A DNA stretch of 64,000 bases from Zoroaster sp. YZ-2022 (GCA_029582265.1 CM055828.1:18095728-18159727), one strand, 5' to 3'. Shown: positions 1 through 11,760, counted from the stretch's first letter. Notes: generated from the sequence alone by a model not told the origin. Made by a program: numbers and translations.

Positions 1-430
1 TCATTATTTCTTTCCCACCTGTTCTCTGTTGCCACTTTTCTCTTTTAGGACAATTATAATCTAGCTAATTACACCCACACAACAACACCGCAATTTGTAT
101 GGTGTTGACTCTTTTTGTTGTCATATCCCTGTGTGTGATCTTCAACTTATACCCTAACTTTACCACAAGCAGCTACATCTACCATGCAGCCCGTCCTATT
201 ATGTGGCTCACTAATCCTTCCTTTGGTCACTTCCCACACTCCTATTGGCTTTGCTAGATTGGTGCCTATTTTTAATTGGCTACTATTTTCCTGCTTTTTT
301 GGATACCTTCCAATGATCATTTGCTTACCATTTCCCCCTATAAATGGATGTGTTCTTATGTTTATATTTTGTCTATGCCTCTGATGAAGGTCCGGTTTGG
401 ATCGAAAGCTAAGGCCACCCTCCCTATTTA
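1..430 (+). mobile_element. 3' untranslated end of a Penelope-like element (left copy)
   Basis: This matches 53,395-53,830, which lies directly downstream of a PLE reverse transcriptase/GIY-YIG relic, so it is read as the 3' end of a PLE whose body lies left of the window. No coding capacity is evident. A hammerhead-like core lies at 381-407. The assignment rests on the right copy's context and not on anything coding here. Confidence 0.55.
381..407 (+). ncRNA. Hammerhead-ribozyme-like core in PLE 3' region
   Basis: CTGATGA (381-387) is followed by a five-base-pair stem, GGTCC with GGATC closed by a GGTTT loop, and then GAAA (404-407). This resembles the CUGANGA, stem II, GAAA core of hammerhead ribozymes, which are established in Penelope-like elements. 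One extra A lies between CUGAUGA and stem II, and stems I and III were not resolved. In the duplicate (53,773-53,800) three bases of the GAAA region are missing, so that copy should be inactive. A second, similar core occurs at 9,605-9,634. Confidence 0.4.
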
Positions 431-727
431 ATTTATATATCATCAGGTCATCACATTGAGGTGATTGGTTACTACGACAATATTTAGAATGGCATTTTAA
501 GTGAACATTATTGTCAAAACATTACCAGCGTATTTGATTTTATGTGTCAAATACAAATTTTCTAGTACAACCATAATGAACTCAACAGAGATTCCATGTT
601 CGAATGCCCTGACCGGTTCTTACTGGGTAGCATTTATATCAAGCTCTTTCGACAAGAATGGTTTCAAAAATTGTATGAACTTCCCCTGAAATATACGAAA
701 GCCCATTAGTGCCATCGCTGTTTTATT

Positions 728-1023
728 TTCGGGAGCAGTTATTTTTATTTTCCAGAGCAGTTATTTTTATTTTCAAGAGCAGTTATTTATATTTTCGAGA
801 GCAGTTATTTTTATTTTCAAGAGGAGTTATTTATATTTTCAAGAGCAGTTATTTTTATTTTCAAGAGCAGTTATTTTTATTTTCAAGAGCAGCTATTTTT
901 ATTTTCAAGAGCAGTTATTTTTATTTTCCAGAGCAGTTATTTTTCTTTTTAAGAGCAGCTATTTATATTTTCAAGAGCAGTTATTTATATTTTCCAGAAC
1001 AGTTATTTTTATTTTCAAGAAGC
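728..1023. repeat. About 22 bp tandem repeat array, left arm
   Basis: Roughly 13 units share the core GAGCAGTTATTTTTATTTTC, alternating TTTTTATTTT and TTTATATTTT variants. The array is the reverse complement of 1,917-2,262. The open frames seen through it (Y/F/L/S-rich) are a by-product of repeat periodicity and are not genes. Confidence 0.95.
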
Positions 1024-1042
1024 ACATGTTTCGGGCGGACGC

Positions 1043-1903
1043 CTAGCCTGTGCATGCAGTGTAGCTAGTGCATGCAGCTTGCATACATTCCTCAAAAGCC
1101 CAGCTGTAATACTGGGAGCAGTGTTTCCTCAGAATGCCCCACCAGAACTCAATGCGCTGGTTGCTCTGACTGCTTCCTTCGAGGAAGCTCCTCTCCCCTG
1201 CAAACGCATCTTGAGAGTTTCTTCTCAAGAACTGTTGCATCTGTCGAACAGAACTGTTTTCCGTTCCAGCGTCGCCCCGAAGTAGTCCAGGACAACCTAC
1301 TTTGTTTCTCACAGTTTCCATGAAATACCCCGCAATAACGCCAGCGTCACTATTTGTCAGAGAGGCTTCAAGCCAGAGGATCTGTCTTGAATACCCGTCG
1401 ATACATCCGTTAATACAAACCCCGTAAGGCTTTAGTTTGTCATAAGAGTCCAGGTGCCGCACAAAGTTTGGGCCTCTTCCGTTGTATGTCCTTCTCTGTA
1501 GCCGCCGCCGCCTTCTTTGCTCGATTCCCTCTGGGTGTAGTCCCAGAAGATGGCGCACTGTTTTTCGGTTAACCAGAATTCCATTCTGAAGGCATCTCAG
1601 GTGCATCCACCGGTAACCACAAAGTTGCCCTGCATGAGGTACTCAACTGCCCTTCTATAAAACATGCAACATCAACGATGTCTGTTTGGTGTTTTCGGCG
1701 ATAAAGTTCTCGCAATTTACGGTTTAGGTTACGCTTGCTGATAAAAATATTATGATTAGAAACATGTGAAGCAATTATTTCGTCATAATTAAGTCCTAAA
1801 CTAAAGTAACGCCTAATCAAATGCAGACTCCGTGCGTCCGAAGCCGCCGCAGCCATGGATGATGATGGCTTCCGGAAATCGAACAGCTGCTTCAAAAAAG
1901 ACA
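1043..1903 (-). pseudogene. Transposase with rve-type DDE integrase core, frameshifted (left copy)
   Basis: This is the left counterpart of the intact gene at 54,448-55,305. The N-terminal part reads from about 1,903 down to about 1,635. A 4-base insertion near 1,630-1,640 relative to the right copy then shifts the frame, and the C-terminal half resumes as an open frame ending at 1,043. Visible catalytic-core features are an HLDSYDKLKPYG segment (first Asp), a RGDAGTEN segment (second Asp) and SNQRIEFWWGILRK (Glu). These give the D, D, E order of integrase-type transposases. This copy cannot make full-length protein. Confidence 0.8.
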
Positions 1904-1916
1904 AAAATAAAGCTGC

Positions 1917-2262
1917 TTGAAAATAAAAATAACTGCTCTTGAAAATAAAAATAACTGCTCTCGAAAATAAAAATAACTGCTCTCGAAAATATAAATAACT
2001 GCTCTTGAAAATAAAAATAACTGCTCTTGAAAATATAAATAACTGCTCTTGAAAATAAAAATAACTGCTCTCGAAAATATAAATAACTGCTCTTGAAAAT
2101 AAAAATAACTGCTCTTGAAAATATAAATAACTGCTCTTGAAAATAAAAATAACTGCTCTCGAAAATAGAAATAACTGCTCTCGAAAATAAAAATAACTGC
2201 TCTTGAAAATATAAATAACTGCTCTTGAAAATATAAATAACTGCTCTTGAAAATAAAATGAC
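1917..2262. repeat. About 22 bp tandem repeat array, right arm
   Basis: About 15 units with the core TGAAAATAAAAATAACTGCT form the inverse complement of the array at 728-1,023. Together the arms make inverted repeats several hundred bases long that could pair in single strands. Confidence 0.95.
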
Positions 2263-2639
2263 GATGGCACTAATGGGCTTTCGTAGAAATAAACGAACAC
2301 GCACACCTTCAACCTCAGACCCACAACATGTAAACAAGTAAACCCATAAATAACTTACGATTATACAAATCAGGGCAGCTCCCTTCTATCACCCAAACAA
2401 ATGTTACAACCAACAGGGAAACAAATAAGGTAGTCATCTGAGGAAAAATACAAAATCAAAATCTATTTTATTATCAACTGCTAAATATTGAATGGATAAT
2501 GGATATCTGTAATTAATGAAAATGGCATTGAATAACTATTCACCGGTCTCACGAAGTGACACAAACTTGCCCACTATAGACAACATTTACATTTGAAGAA
2601 AACGGCGTTTATACTTTATAGGCGCCGTTTGTCAAATAA

Positions 2640-3250
2640 TTGGGGAAAAAATCACGCAATTGTTGTTTTTCATTAACCACATAGAAAAGTGTGCAATCGT
2701 GTAATTTTCATTATTTATCAACCATGAAATTTACGTCATGGTTCATTATCATTATTTGTAAACCATAGAAAAGTGTACAATCGTATAATTTTCATTATTT
2801 CTAAACATGAAATTGCACGAAATAGTTCAGTTTCATTATTTATAAACCATGGAAAAGTGTGCAATCGTGTAATGTTCACTATTTTTTATAAACATGAAAT
2901 TACACGCCAGTAGCTTTTTTTTTACAAACCATGGCAATTACAAAAATACACCCTTATACACCCCTTAAATAATGAAAATGAACTATGGTTACAAATAATG
3001 AAAACGAACAATTGCGTGAATTTCCGTGGTTTACACACTATGGAAATTAAACAAATACATCCTTTTCTATGGTTTATAAACCATGAAAAACTACTGGCGT
3101 GTAATTTCAGGTTTATAAATAATGAAGATTGCACGATTGCACACTTTTCTGTAGTTTGTAATTAATGTAAGAGAACCACTGCGTGCAATTTCATGGTTTA
3201 TAAATGATGTTAAAGAACTATGATTTACAAATAATGAAAAACTGCACGCA
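2640..3250. repeat. Degenerate AT-rich tandem repeats
   Basis: Units of very roughly 70-80 bp recur with blocks such as AACCATGGAAAAGTGTGCAA, ATTTTCATTATTTATAAACC and CATGAAATTACACG, in mixed orientation. The same array is present at 56,035-56,640. No gene is supported here. Confidence 0.6.
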
Positions 3251-3455
3251 TTTTCATTTTGAATTTTTTGACAAATGGTGCCCCAGAAATAAGATGGATT
3301 CAATACTAATGAACACAATTGTGATGTATAATAATGTGGCAGAGTCAATGACAAATACAGTTACCCACCCCGGTGATATACACTATTGTAAGAAAAGTAA
3401 TAATAATAGTAAACAAAAACTAAAACCTAAAAACTAAAGAATTAAGGCCAAACAT

Positions 3456-3643
3456 TAAAAGTCTCCAGTTTCTGGTCATAGGTCGACTTAAAAATCGGTG
3501 CGGTGACGCGCGCTTTTTTGTGTGTGTTCATTATGTTTTTTTTAATTCAACCCCCCCCCCCACCCCCACAAAAAAAAAACCGAAAATACCGACGCACGGA
3601 TCTGTGGCGACGCGCGCGGAAACCAGAAAACGGAGACTTTTTA
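3456..3643. mobile_element. Short MITE-like element, family 1
   Basis: The ends are inverted repeats: TTAAAAGTCTCCAGTTTCTG on the left and the complement of AACCAGAAAACGGAGAC on the right. The duplicate lies at 56,844-57,032 and a third, diverged copy at 63,231-63,413. The interior includes a C-run and no coding capacity. No target duplication was defined. Confidence 0.5.
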
Positions 3644-4565
3644 GTTGGCATAAGGAAAGAAAAAAAATTATTAAGAGGTTCCACATTAAATTATGGATTC
3701 ATTCTCGCTTGGAACGTTGATTTCAGGGTTATACTTATTCTCTAAAAGCAAGTAATTACAAAACTGACCTGTTTGCTTATAACAAATAAGCTTTGAAATT
3801 GTTTTAACTGCATAAATAACCCTACATAAATGAGATACTTCCACTTACTTTGCACTCGGATGTACTTTGGACTCGTGGTAACTCTAAACAAAATGTAGTT
3901 TGAATATGAACTTTCCTTGCAGTAAATGAAACTTCAAGGCACATGGAATGTTTGGTAACTGTGCAGTAGGAAATATCTACGAGCTCTTTGTACCCAACAG
4001 GCTTTCGTTGACACACCCTAAACTCAGTCACCGAGTCCACGTAAGTTAAATTGGCCAATGAGTTAGCATATAATCATATAACGGGCTGTCATATTGCTTA
4101 TTTTTGGGCGAATCTGTTTTAAAAACTAACTGGCTTTGCATTTTAAAATTATATAAAATCAAAAAAGGAAATAAAAAAGGAAAGATATTTGCAAGTTCAT
4201 ATGAGTGTGTCGCAATGGGTTCTGGGACATTATTTGCTGTTGAACTACACTTCGGACTATTCTTCGGACTGTTAGAAATCTCTTTTAGGGATATTTGTTT
4301 TCCTTTTTTTTTATTAAGGGTTGATCAATGTTCCGATGATAGCGGGGGCCACATGCAATATCAAACGCTTTTGATTCTGATTGACAGCTGCGCTGGCCAG
4401 TTGGAGACTGCCCACGCCCTCGACACGTTACATTCAATATATTGTGTAGTCACATGCAACCTGAGGATTACAACGCGGGGTCCCATCTTATATTAATATG
4501 AGTTTTTAATTAACTGGTACTTATCCCTGAAAGGTTGTGTTTCGTTCAATGTCTGAAATGAAAGC

Positions 4566-4807
4566 TTAAAGGGGCAGTATCGTCACGATCAACAGGACAT
4601 AGAATCGGAGTGTGCTTGTTTTAGATTAACTCCGTGACTGAAAATAATTTCCCACATGATGTATGATGTTATATTACCGTTGCTGTTGCATAATTGAGCC
4701 AGTAATTTGCAGTCACTGTATTCATCTTAAACTAGGACATCATCTTAAACTAGGATTCCATGCCCTGTTGAAAGTCTGCTCTGATCGTGACGATATTGCC
4801 CCTTTAA
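4566..4807. mobile_element. TTAA-flanked MITE, family 2 (left copy)
   Basis: This non-coding element of about 240 bp is bounded by TTAA on both sides. Its inverted termini read AAGGGGCAGTATCGTCACG and, on the complement of the right end, AAGGGGCAATATCGTCACG. Copies lie at 57,951-58,189 (through the duplication) and independently at 19,177-19,393. TTAA target sites are used by piggyBac and Kolobok transposases. No transposase is encoded here. Confidence 0.75.
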
Positions 4808-6224
4808 CCAAAGAAAACGTTTGATTCCCATTTTCCCTACACACTTGGGATGGGGTGCAATCAGACGTTATTTAGGGTTCTAGATTCTCTGTAATGCACT
4901 CTGAGAATACATTTAAACATATTATCACAGAGAAATGTAATGAGTTCTTATAAATTTTAAGGGTTAAATAGGCCTAGAATGTATTCGAAAACAAATATTT
5001 GGGAAAATATTCAGTGGATAATTGTATTGGTGGGCCCTCTTAATTATTGGAGGAGATATGTACCACCATCCCCGGGTTTTGCGCCCCTGGGATGGGGAAT
5101 GGTCACAAGGAGGGATTTTAGAGGTGCCTTGTGTTGCATTATTGTGTATCAGGTTGTATTGGGTGCTGTTCTGAATTTATCATTGCATTTTTACTGACCG
5201 TAAGTATTGCAACATCCCCAAGGTTCAGTTTGGAGAACTGTGTTACAATAATTTATTTTATTTTATTTACACTACTTAAGACTTCTTGAAAGTGCCTGTG
5301 TTTTGAAGTCAATGGTCTTTTTTACTGTTCTTGCTCGGAAATTATGTAATACACGATCGATGAAATCAGATATGATCATCTCACCTGTTACTGTTGTAAA
5401 GTGCTATTTTGAGCATGTTGCAATACTTTTGGCCAGTGAGTGTACAAAACACACATCTGTCATTATTTTTTTGTCAATATCACTGTCAACATGATGTTCA
5501 GATATAGTTAATGGTGCATTCAAATACTGATTAGTTATTAGAATGTGACTGACTGTCTATATAGTTTTAACGTAATTGGTACGACTTTGCATTATCGGTT
5601 AGTGTTATTCATTACTTGTAGTCTATAATTACTCATATTTCAATAGGCTCATTAAATGTGCATAAAACACATACGGAAAAGTTCATTAAACATAAAATAA
5701 TATGATCGTAAACATCATGTTTAGAAATATTATAAAGAGGTTACATTTAATAATGACTATTTGTTTATTTACTTTTTAGGCAGTCTACATTTATGAAGTT
5801 TTACAATAAGAACATTTATTTAAAAAAATGCAAATAAGGATAACATTTAAAGATATATTGCCCGTGTTAAGAATTTTGGAATTTCAGTATTTTTAAACAC
5901 ATTAAAATAATCTAAACTACAGTGCTACAGGTTTGCAACGATATTGGTTAAAAACGGACTGGTACTGCTGTATATGAAATATTTCACTGCACACAAACAA
6001 GATTGCTCCCGGAAAATTGTCAATCGGTGTTTAAAATGCAGGCAATTAAGTCTTAAATTATTTTAGAGAAATTGCTTCCAACGTCTAGTGTCCCATTTGG
6101 CACATATCAATTCTGTCCTAATTATATCGGATGATGAAACATAGTGAAATATTTTAGAAAAAAAGAACAGCCCAAACAAATTCTAAAATAACTTTGCATC
6201 CTCCCCCTCTGACCGTGACGCGGA

Positions 6225-6508
6225 TACGAGATGACGAAGGATTGATGCAGGATTAATCATCTGCTCTTCATGGATGGCCTGAAGTTGTTTGCGAAGAATG
6301 AGAAAGAGATTGATTCCTTGGTGCACACTGTACGGATCTTTAGCGATGACTTTGGCATGAAGTTTGGTCTGGAGAAATGTCCTGCGATGACCATGGAAGG
6401 GTTAAAGGGTATATTCAGATGGAATTGCTATCTTGGAGTTTAAGAAATAGTATAAAAGACGAGTAAACAAGTGTTTGAAGTCCAATCTGAATGGAGGGAA
6501 TATTATGA
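6225..6508 (+). pseudogene. R4/Dong-like LINE reverse transcriptase fragment (left copy)
   Basis: The sequence matches the reverse transcriptase region of the LINE at 16,084-17,725, around the segments LFMDGLKLFAKNEKEIDS and FGMKFGLEKCPAMTM. The MDGLK segment stands where the longer copy has MDDLK, so one catalytic Asp is lost. An internal deletion of about 66 bp near 6,436 distinguishes this from the other relic at 59,605-60,003. It is non-functional. Confidence 0.75.
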
Positions 6509-6509
6509 T

Positions 6510-8040
6510 ATGTAGTATGTGTTATGTATTTAACTCAGTTGTGCTATGAATGAGGTTTATAAGGGTGCCAATTGCCACCCCTTACCTAGTTTGCCTTTTT
6601 GGGGGGAAAAACTGAAAATTGATTTTGTTAAAAACAACTTATTATTTCAAAACCACAAAATTGTACTTGAAAAGAAAATACGATTTGCTTATTTCCAATA
6701 AGGACAAAATGTTTCCAATCGCGTTATTCCCAGGCAAAGAAAATAATTACCATTAAAATGTATATATTTTCAATAGACCTAGACAAACATATGTTGTTAA
6801 TTATTCATTATTTCGTGCAACCTTTATTGAACATTCCAATACATAATGTTTACGATCATGTTTATATTAAAGATACACACCGCCTTTGTCGCGCGAAATT
6901 GGGCGATAAAAAACGGCCCTCAACATTTCATTGTTTTACATATATGGTTGGAAAGATCTTTCAAAAGTAGAATATAATTGTCCACACAAGTCCCCCTGAA
7001 AAATGCGTCGTTTTTCTGTTATTGTACAAAAACCAATGTCATGTGACTTTCTTGAACCAAAATTTGTCCAGAAAACTCACTAGGACAAAAGTTATAGTCG
7101 CACTTTCAGATGTTTAAAAAGTTTATTCCTGAACCAAATTCAAGAATAATTATTTTTTATAGTTCATTGATTAATGACAAAAGTGAAATGATTTTGAAAC
7201 AATGGGTGAAAATTGTCAAAATCGACAAAAAGACGAAAGTCTTGGCACTTTCCCGAGACACCGGGAACTGAACCAAGACTGTACCAGAACAGCCATGGGC
7301 GCCAGCGCGGCAAAGCGCCCGAGGCGTGAGCCCACTGGTTAGGCCATAAATATATGAACACTTTTTGCGTGGAAGCGTAAAGCAGGGTCTCGACCACTGT
7401 GGTGCTTTTCGTGTCGGGTATTTTGAATTATGATACTGCCAGCGAGTTTAGTTTTGGAAACACCAATGACGCATTCCTTCGGAACATCGTCACAGCCCCT
7501 TCATCATATCAGCACCAATAAAAAAAGTGACAAAAACTGTTCAGTTTGGAAGGCCACCCGTCAAAATCAACGCGGCCAGAATTTCGACCGAGCGGGCTGG
7601 GCGAAGAAAGGCTCACCGTCTACGGCATAAAAACGACGCATGCAACGGGCCAGCCAACCTCAAATGATGGCAAACACTCAGGGATTTGATTGTTGAACGT
7701 GATGGTGACCATGATGATACCATGAATAATGTCGCATTTGTAGGATTATTGTTGGACAGGTAAGAGTAATAAAAGAGAAATATTGTTTGATAATATAATA
7801 CTCGTAGGGCTTTTTGTGTGGCTGTAGCCCTATGCTGAACTCTTATGATGAATTTCTGTTAGCCATCACATTATTTTTGATAGTTCCTATAGCCAAGGCC
7901 CAATGATATTGTGATGATATTTACAATACAGACATGATAATTATGAGACATAGTTTAGAAAGCAGAACAATTTCCAGTGAATTAGTTGTAATTTCCACCA
8001 TCGATGCCCGGATATTTTATGGGGAAGATGGTCAAAAGGG
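6510..8040. other. Non-coding stretch with one tRNA-like patch
   Basis: I see no supportable gene. 6,560-6,870 continues the duplication (matching about 61,160-61,435). A possible tRNA-derived patch lies at 7,250-7,350. The remainder is AT-rich sequence without recognisable repeats. Confidence 0.5.
7250..7350 (-). repeat. Possible tRNA-derived SINE head
   Basis: On the minus strand an A-box-like TGGCCTAACCAGTGG is followed about 50 bases later by a B-box-like GGTTCAGTTCCCGG. This is the spacing and order of an internal RNA polymerase III promoter. It is too diverged to call a functional tRNA, and no second copy is in the window. Confidence 0.35.
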
Positions 8041-8105
8041 GTCATGGTGAAAATTCAAACATGGACTGGAGGAAATAGCATCAGGTACCATTATTCCCCT
8101 AAACA

Positions 8106-8823
<718 letters not shown>

Positions 8824-8855
8824 AGTTTTGAGGCTTTGCATGGTGGAATATCGAT

Positions 8856-8883
8856 ATCGTTTCGGTTTGCGGTAACACCATGT
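8856..8883 (+). repeat. 28 bp terminal inverted repeat, left
   Basis: The 28 bases containing TTTCGGTTTGCGGTAACACC are identical to the reverse complement of 9,866-9,893. The pair brackets the PLE fragment. Part of the motif (TTTGCGGTGACACCATGT) recurs at the fold-back at 49,888-49,993. Confidence 0.9.
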
Positions 8884-8886
8884 TAA

Positions 8887-9574
8887 GTTCCTCCCGAATA
8901 GGAACGCTCCACGATCCTCTGATGCAACCGAAAAACCCATTGCCGTGCTACCGTACATCGGCCACACTTCACACAAGATTCAGCGTATCCTGAGGGAAGC
9001 TGACATTAAGGTCTACTACCGGACTCGAAACAAGTTGGAAACGAAGTTACACACCCACAAGGACAGACATGATCCCAGCCGTCAAGCTGGGGTTTACCGA
9101 ATTCCTTGCACTTGTGGGAAAGTGTACATTGGCGAGACCGGCAGAGACCTTACGACCAGGATCAAGGAACACAAGGCCCACGGCCGCAGAGGGGAATGTG
9201 ACAAATCTGCGATCATCAAACACTCCACCGATTTGGACCATATCATTGACTGGCAGAATGCAAAGATCATAGCCCGGAAAAGCACTGGTACACCCGTCGT
9301 ATCAGAGAGGCTATTGAGATTCATAAACATGACACTGTCCCCCAGGACATCGGCTATTTCATCAGCAACATTTGGCATTCAATCCTACCATCCACCAACA
9401 CCCACACCCCACTGTCAACTGATACGCCTCAGCGAGCAGGCAACTCACACACAGCAGGAAACACACACAACAAGAACAATGCCACGGTGGCAACCAATCA
9501 CAACACATCACACAACAGTAGCACCAATCGGAACACTTCCCATTCTACACATAATCCCAGCAAATACTACTTAA
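8887..9574 (+). pseudogene. Penelope-like element fragment with GIY-YIG endonuclease
   Basis: The open frame carries a linker with LPYIGHTSHKIQRIL followed by the GIY-YIG core. GVYRIPC, CGKVYIGETGRDLTTRIKEH and a downstream HSTDLDHIIDW segment are visible. The CCHH-type residues before the core and the GIY-YIG fold are known from Penelope-like retroelement endonucleases. The reverse transcriptase that should precede it is missing, so this is a 5'-truncated copy. It is bounded by perfect 28 bp inverted repeats and then (TAA)n on both sides. The tail after about residue 125 is low-complexity Thr/Pro/His and probably untranslated. Confidence 0.8.
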
Positions 9575-9604
9575 GGAGTTGCATCGGCAAACCTCTTCAT
9601 TCTC

Positions 9605-9634
9605 CTGAAGAAGATTAGAGCAGGCTAATCGAAA
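9605..9634 (+). ncRNA. Hammerhead-like core in PLE 3' region
   Basis: CTGAAGA (matching CUGANGA) is followed by a perfect six-base-pair stem, GATTAG with CTAATC, and then GAAA (9,631-9,634) and CGTTG. One additional A precedes the stem, as in the 381-407 example. Stems I and III were not resolved, so activity is unproven. Confidence 0.4.
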
Positions 9635-9639
9635 CGTTG

Positions 9640-9860
9640 AGAATAACCCGTGAAGTCCCTTGGTTCTCCCTGAACCATATTAACCCGTGAAGTCCCCATG
9701 GTTCTCCCTGAACCATATTTCTCACTTAGCGACAGTAGAGAAAAACGAGTTGCCCGAAATTGGTTCTCCCTTGAACCTTTCTCACTTAACGAAGGTTGAG
9801 ATACGATTGTGCGATACGGTTCTTTTCAGAACCTGTATCTCAGCTTCACGTTAGTTGAGA
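9640..9860. repeat. Imperfect short repeats in PLE 3' region
   Basis: AACCCGTGAAGTCCC and GGTTCTCCCTGAACCATAT recur two to three times, and CTCACTTAGCGA and CTCACTTAACGA recur once each. Several contain small internal inverted repeats such as GGTTCTCCCTGAACC. No coding capacity. Confidence 0.6.
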
Positions 9861-9865
9861 TAAAC

Positions 9866-9996
<131 letters not shown>

Positions 9997-10232
9997 GCGT
10001 TCGACGGCGCAAGACGTGTATCACATCGTGCTCCAGAAAATCGCTAATATCCTTCATTTTGTAGAGGCATCAAACGTAATACCTAAAGGTACGTTCATAT
10101 TTTGCAATATAGTATTGCAATATTGATTCTCGTTTGATACTGCACAACAAAAACTAAGAGAAATTAACAGTTTTTTCAGTTGCAGGCAAGGGCGCGGCGT
10201 ATACGCCGCCGCCATCTTTTTTTGGAAACCCT

Positions 10233-11705
10233 ATGGCTGCCTACACAGGGTACACGGGCGTATTGAAGCGTGACAACACCATAAGATTCAACCCAAGAGG
10301 AGTTGATATAACGTCAGAGAATGTGTACGACATCATCAAGAAGGACATTGGGTCAACGGGACCGATCAAATGCATATGTCAACTGAATACAGGATGGTTC
10401 AATGTGTCCTTCGACAATACGGGCCATTGTGAGCAGCTTGCGAACAATGGTTTTAAATTCCAAGGCATGCTAATACCGTGTGAGCGAACCAGCGTAGAAG
10501 AATCTGTGGTAGCTTACGTGACCGCGCCCTACGAAATGTCCGACCAGGTAGTAATGGCAGCACTCTCTCCCTTTGGGACAGTAATCAACATACGTCGGCA
10601 GTATCATCATTTTGACAGCGATATCGAAACCGGTGTACGAAGTCTACTGATAAAGAACATAAAAAAAGCTATACCGAGTTTTCTTCGAGTCGGTAATTTC
10701 ACGCTACCAGTACGACATCGCGGGCAAATAAGAACGTGTCGGCTATGTCAACAACCAGGGCACCTAGCAAGGGACTGCGACAGGAGAAATAGGTGCTTTG
10801 TATGCGGAGCACTAGGACACAAGGCAGAACAGCACAGGAATAACGGAGAGCAACGACGACAACTGCCAGGAATTTGGGATACCAATAGTGAGTTGAGCGA
10901 GACTGGAAACAGCCGTGGCGATGAATCAGATTATGACTCTGGTTCATGCAAGGGAGACGCAGAAGAAGAAGAAGAAGAAGAAGAAAGTATAATAATTAGT
11001 CAATTCATGGATGTGGAAGAGGAGGAACAACTACGGGAAGAGCCCCCACTAAAGACCAGGAAACTTGACCGGCAGTCGGCACCTTGCAAAAAAGATAACC
11101 GAAACACACCAAGCAAAGATGGGATGTCACTATCTAAGAGCCCACTGACCCAGGAACCCCTCCAAGAGCAGGAAAAGTCACCAGTTAAAAGCTCGGCCAA
11201 ATCACACCCATCACCAACTACAGCAGGACCGTCTACAGACCACAATACTCCAACAGATCAGAACGCACCGAAAGAAAAGTCGGGAACGTCGACAGGGGAA
11301 AAACCAGGAACATCGATACGGGATAAAGCAGGAACATCGACAAAAGAAAACCCAGGATTATCAGCAGCAGATAAACCGGGGACATCGGCCAAAAACAGAG
11401 AGTCTGTACCGAGCTCGAGCTGGGCAGATGCAGTCAAAAGCAAGGGCAAGATGGGAAAAAAGAACTACAAAGGGAAACATGACAGCAAAAAGAAACACAT
11501 CGATCAAAGGTCTGACTATGAAAGGATGGAAGTTGCATCCGGCGATTCATCAGATCAACACGATGATGATGATATGGTACCCTGGATGCGGCAAGGCATA
11601 CAACGATACAGAAGAAGAAGGGGAACAGGAACCATTGCCATTTCGAATAGAAAAGTACCTTACAACAGGAAAGGACGTGGACGGGCCATACCGAAAGATG
11701 ATTAG
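10233..11705 (+). CDS. LINE ORF1 protein with RRM-like region and CCHC zinc knuckles
   Basis: The 490-residue open frame is intact. Residues 1-165 look like nucleic-acid binding domains of the RRM-like type found in Tx1/L1 ORF1 proteins. Residues 168-205 hold two zinc knuckles, CRLCQQPGHLARDC and CFVCGALGHKAEQH, which bind the element RNA. The rest is a charged, Ser/Thr/Pro-rich tail with an acidic run (about 245-257), short repeats of the type PGTS, and a basic C-terminus. ORF2 starts about 55 bases downstream. The ATG at 10,233 is the first in frame and gives the full RNA-binding domain. Confidence 0.85.
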   Translation: MAAYTGYTGVLKRDNTIRFNPRGVDITSENVYDIIKKDIGSTGPIKCICQLNTGWFNVSFDNTGHCEQLANNGFKFQGMLIPCERTSVEESVVAYVTAPYEMSDQVVMAALSPFGTVINIRRQYHHFDSDIETGVRSLLIKNIKKAIPSFLRVGNFTLPVRHRGQIRTCRLCQQPGHLARDCDRRNRCFVCGALGHKAEQHRNNGEQRRQLPGIWDTNSELSETGNSRGDESDYDSGSCKGDAEEEEEEEESIIISQFMDVEEEEQLREEPPLKTRKLDRQSAPCKKDNRNTPSKDGMSLSKSPLTQEPLQEQEKSPVKSSAKSHPSPTTAGPSTDHNTPTDQNAPKEKSGTSTGEKPGTSIRDKAGTSTKENPGLSAADKPGTSAKNRESVPSSSWADAVKSKGKMGKKNYKGKHDSKKKHIDQRSDYERMEVASGDSSDQHDDDDMVPWMRQGIQRYRRRRGTGTIAISNRKVPYNRKGRGRAIPKDD

Positions 11706-11760
11706 CAAGTTAACTTACTTACTCTTATTTAATTATGAATGTGTTTACACTTATTTTTTC

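Larger units (their letters stand above)
694..2285 (-). mobile_element. DDE-integrase DNA transposon with tandem-repeat inverted arms (left copy; IS3EU-like)
   Basis: The element is 1,592 bp. It is bounded by terminal inverted repeats starting TACGAAAGCCCATTAGTG and flanked by a perfect 6 bp target-site duplication GAAATA (688-693 and 2,286-2,291). Just inside each end lies an array of about 22 bp units (728-1,023 and 1,917-2,262). The two arrays are in opposite orientation, so they act as long inverted arms. One minus-strand transposase gene sits between the arms. A TA-starting terminus, a 6 bp TSD and an integrase-type transposase fit what I recall of the IS3EU superfamily. That name is an inference. 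Confidence 0.85.
1..6900. repeat. Left copy of a large direct duplication
   Basis: This stretch aligns collinearly with 53,395-61,435 at an offset of about 53,383-53,396. The two agree base for base over long runs with scattered substitutions and small indels. The similarity begins at base 1, so the unit probably extends left of the window. Both copies share the same transposon insertion at the same site, the same TTAA MITE and the same LINE relic. The left copy lacks about 66 bp inside the LINE relic near 6,436 and lacks the region matching 59,950-61,150. After that gap the similarity resumes at 6,560-6,870. The duplication is therefore younger than the insertions the two copies share. Confidence 0.9.

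Noticed and set aside
709..1068. Y/F/L/S-rich open frames at 709-1,068, 1,813-2,337 and 54,112-54,357
   Set aside because: They follow the 22 bp tandem repeat arms of the transposon. Repeat length and lack of stops explain the open frame.
10233..11705. Gag polyprotein of an LTR retrotransposon
   Set aside because: Zinc knuckles would fit, but no LTRs, protease or integrase follow. The next ORF is an AP endonuclease/reverse transcriptase, so this is a LINE ORF1.
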